This document shows positions 62,663-64,000 of a stretch of 64,000 nucleotides of DNA, in pieces (within the stretch, counting starts at the first letter, position 1; each line of letters starts with the position of its first letter). This stretch comes from DASQFI01 sp035633215. Its GTDB lineage: Bacteria; Acidobacteriota; Vicinamibacteria; Vicinamibacterales; SCN-69-37. The notes beneath the pieces are model-generated. The model did no database searches. It worked only from the letters and a program-made list of their open reading frames with translations, and was not told the origin of the DNA. A program made the position numbers and the translations under genes. The stretch spans positions 62,001 through 126,000 of the forward strand of contig DASQFI010000032.1 in the NCBI GenBank assembly GCA_035633215.1, written 5' to 3'.

Positions 62663-64000
62663 TCACCGAATTCCGCCCTGGAGCTCTGTGAGCTTCCGTC
62701 GGAAGATCAACATCGCGATCCCGACCGCGATCGGCAACACCGACACCGCGATGAGCAGCGTCGGCAACGGCAGGGTCTCGTAGAAGGACGCGGCCTGGCC
62801 GCCGAGAAAATTGCCGATCGAGGCGCCGAGAAACCAGATACCCATGACGAGGCTCATGATTTTTACGGGCGCGAGCTTCGTCATCGCGCTCAACCCGACC
62901 GGACTCAACCACAGCTCGGCGAGCGTGTGGATCAGGTACACGATGAACAGCCAGCTCACGCCGACCTTCACTCCCGTCTCGGCGATCTGCGCTCCGGGCA
63001 CCAGATACAGGAATCCGAGCCCGACACCGATGAGCCCGATGGCGAACTTCGTGGGTGTCGCCGGCTGTCGCCCGCCGAGGCGCATGAACATCAGGGCGAA
63101 CAGCGGCGCCAACGCCACGATCAGTACCGCGTTCAGCGATTGCCACCAGACGCTCGGAAACTCGCCGTACCCCGGCGCCACGTTGTTGGTTTTGTCCACC
63201 GCGAACAGGTTGAGCGTCGATCCAGCCTGCTCGAAGACCGACCAGAAAAGCGCCGCCGCGATGAAGTACACCCCGATCATGTACAGCCGGCCGCGCTCGA
63301 CAGCCGTCCACTCCGTGCGAGAAAAGATCGACCAGAAGATCGCGAAGGTCACCGTAAACAGAAGAATCGTGTAAACCGTCGTCACGCGATTGGCGGTGAC
63401 TTCGACCACACCCGTGGCGATCATTGTGGCGATCAGGGCGAGGACCACGGCGCCGATGCTGATCCATTTGATGGCCTGGCTTTTCGCCTGCGCGTACATC
63501 TCGGCTGATTGGGCCGTGGGCGGGCGGAGCCCCGCCGTGCCGAGATAGCGCCACCCGAGCACGTACTGCACGAGGCCGAGCGTCATGCCGACGCCGGCCG
63601 CGCCAAAGCCCCAATGCCATGCGGAGTTCGGATCCATGCCCCAGCCGGTGAGCATCGATCGAAAGCGCTCGTCCTGGACGAGGAATCCCGTGATGATCGG
63701 TCCCAGGAAAGCGCCAAGGTTGATGCCCTGATAGAAGAGCGAGAACGCCGCGTCGCGCCGGACGTCCTGCTGCGCGTACAACTGGCCGACGATCACGCTG
63801 ATGTTGGGTTTGAGAAGGCCCGTGCCGAGCACGACGAGGAGCAGCCCGAGATAGAACGTCAGCGTCGAGGCAATCGCGAGCGAGTAGTGGCCGCTCGCGA
63901 TGAGGATGCCGCCCCAGAGCACCGCCTTGCGCTGTCCGAGCACGCGGTCTGCGAGCCAGCCGCCCGGGATGTTCGCGAGGTAGACGCCGGAGGTGTAAAC
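62663..64000 (-). CDS. POT/PTR2-family proton-peptide transporter (partial at window edge)
   Basis: About 446 residues are visible; the frame is open to base 64000. Helices in pairs with LLVVLGTGLLKPNISVIVG and FSLFYQGINLGAFLGP are family-typical, the first fitting the GTGxxKPN motif. Symports di- and tripeptides with protons. The ATG at 63943 is internal. Confidence 0.9.
   Translation of the reverse strand, partial: VYTSGVYLANIPGGWLADRVLGQRKAVLWGGILIASGHYSLAIASTLTFYLGLLLVVLGTGLLKPNISVIVGQLYAQQDVRRDAAFSLFYQGINLGAFLGPIITGFLVQDERFRSMLTGWGMDPNSAWHWGFGAAGVGMTLGLVQYVLGWRYLGTAGLRPPTAQSAEMYAQAKSQAIKWISIGAVVLALIATMIATGVVEVTANRVTTVYTILLFTVTFAIFWSIFSRTEWTAVERGRLYMIGVYFIAAALFWSVFEQAGSTLNLFAVDKTNNVAPGYGEFPSVWWQSLNAVLIVALAPLFALMFMRLGGRQPATPTKFAIGLIGVGLGFLYLVPGAQIAETGVKVGVSWLFIVYLIHTLAELWLSPVGLSAMTKLAPVKIMSLVMGIWFLGASIGNFLGGQAASFYETLPLPTLLIAVSVLPIAVGIAMLIFRRKLTELQGGIR

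Overview
The window is a 64 kb, high-GC chromosomal segment with densely packed, mostly single-copy bacterial genes, many in overlapping ATGA/GTGA operons. Large secreted beta-propeller (VPS10/BNR-type and TolB-like) proteins, carboxypeptidase-regulatory-like surface proteins, an aerobic benzoyl-CoA (box) cluster and many intergenic hairpin repeats suggest an acidobacterium, probably of the Vicinamibacteria type. That assignment is inference; there is no rRNA gene here to confirm it. I saw no prophage, integrase, transposase gene, CRISPR array, rRNA or tRNA.

Layout. 1-3028: two von Willebrand factor A membrane proteins (the first cut by the window edge). 3199-5535: a frameshifted surface protein, a MarR-type regulator bracketed by two matching hairpins, and an SRPBCC protein. 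5720-8750: a cysteine-biosynthesis unit of CysO/CysM/Mec type in which CysM is fused to a JAMM protease and the CysO-like carrier is fused to its MoeZ-like activating enzyme plus a rhodanese; it is preceded by a cysteine-rich leader peptide, competing hairpins and a terminator, the textbook layout of a cysteine attenuator. 8777-13991: uracil-DNA glycosylase, an ABC exporter, lipoyl synthase, a UPF0173 hydrolase. 14062-17316: a giant VPS10-like secreted protein. 17508-26016: the box pathway (BoxR regulator with operators, BoxC, BoxB, enoyl-CoA hydratase, aldehyde dehydrogenase, kynureninase-like enzyme, 3-hydroxyacyl-CoA dehydrogenase). 26202-31976: a copper/redox-type locus (outer-membrane protein, cupredoxin, sensor kinase, NtrC-type regulator) ending in a cupredoxin lipoprotein gene that has its own sigma-54 promoter and two upstream palindromes.

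32034-43056: housekeeping and miscellaneous genes (ferredoxin, pantothenate kinase, thioesterase, a MA-type peptidase/propeller protein, TlpA, SPFH-Arc pair, nuclease, CusF-SCO1 fusion, ABC ATPase). 43364-46585: LiaI/LiaF-like membrane proteins with a LytS/LytTR two-component system. 46638-53958: a TetR-controlled seven-gene efflux operon with TolC. 54053-62620: DUF72, hydrolase, GT-C-like membrane protein, DinB, LemA-TPM unit, YvcK, two paralogous secreted proteins and a stand-alone LigD phosphoesterase-domain protein. 62663-64000: a POT-family transporter cut by the window edge.

Two cross-cutting themes stand out. First, control elements can be read directly: the cysteine attenuator, the sigma-54/TTACG-N5-CGTAA module, BoxR sites, a MarR operator, TetR palindromes and an Arc-type palindrome. 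Second, intergenic space is colonised by two classes of self-complementary DNA: REP-like hairpins of about 50-110 bp in at least seven families, several supplying start or stop codons of neighbouring genes; and long imperfect palindromes built from short repeated words, a different word at many loci.
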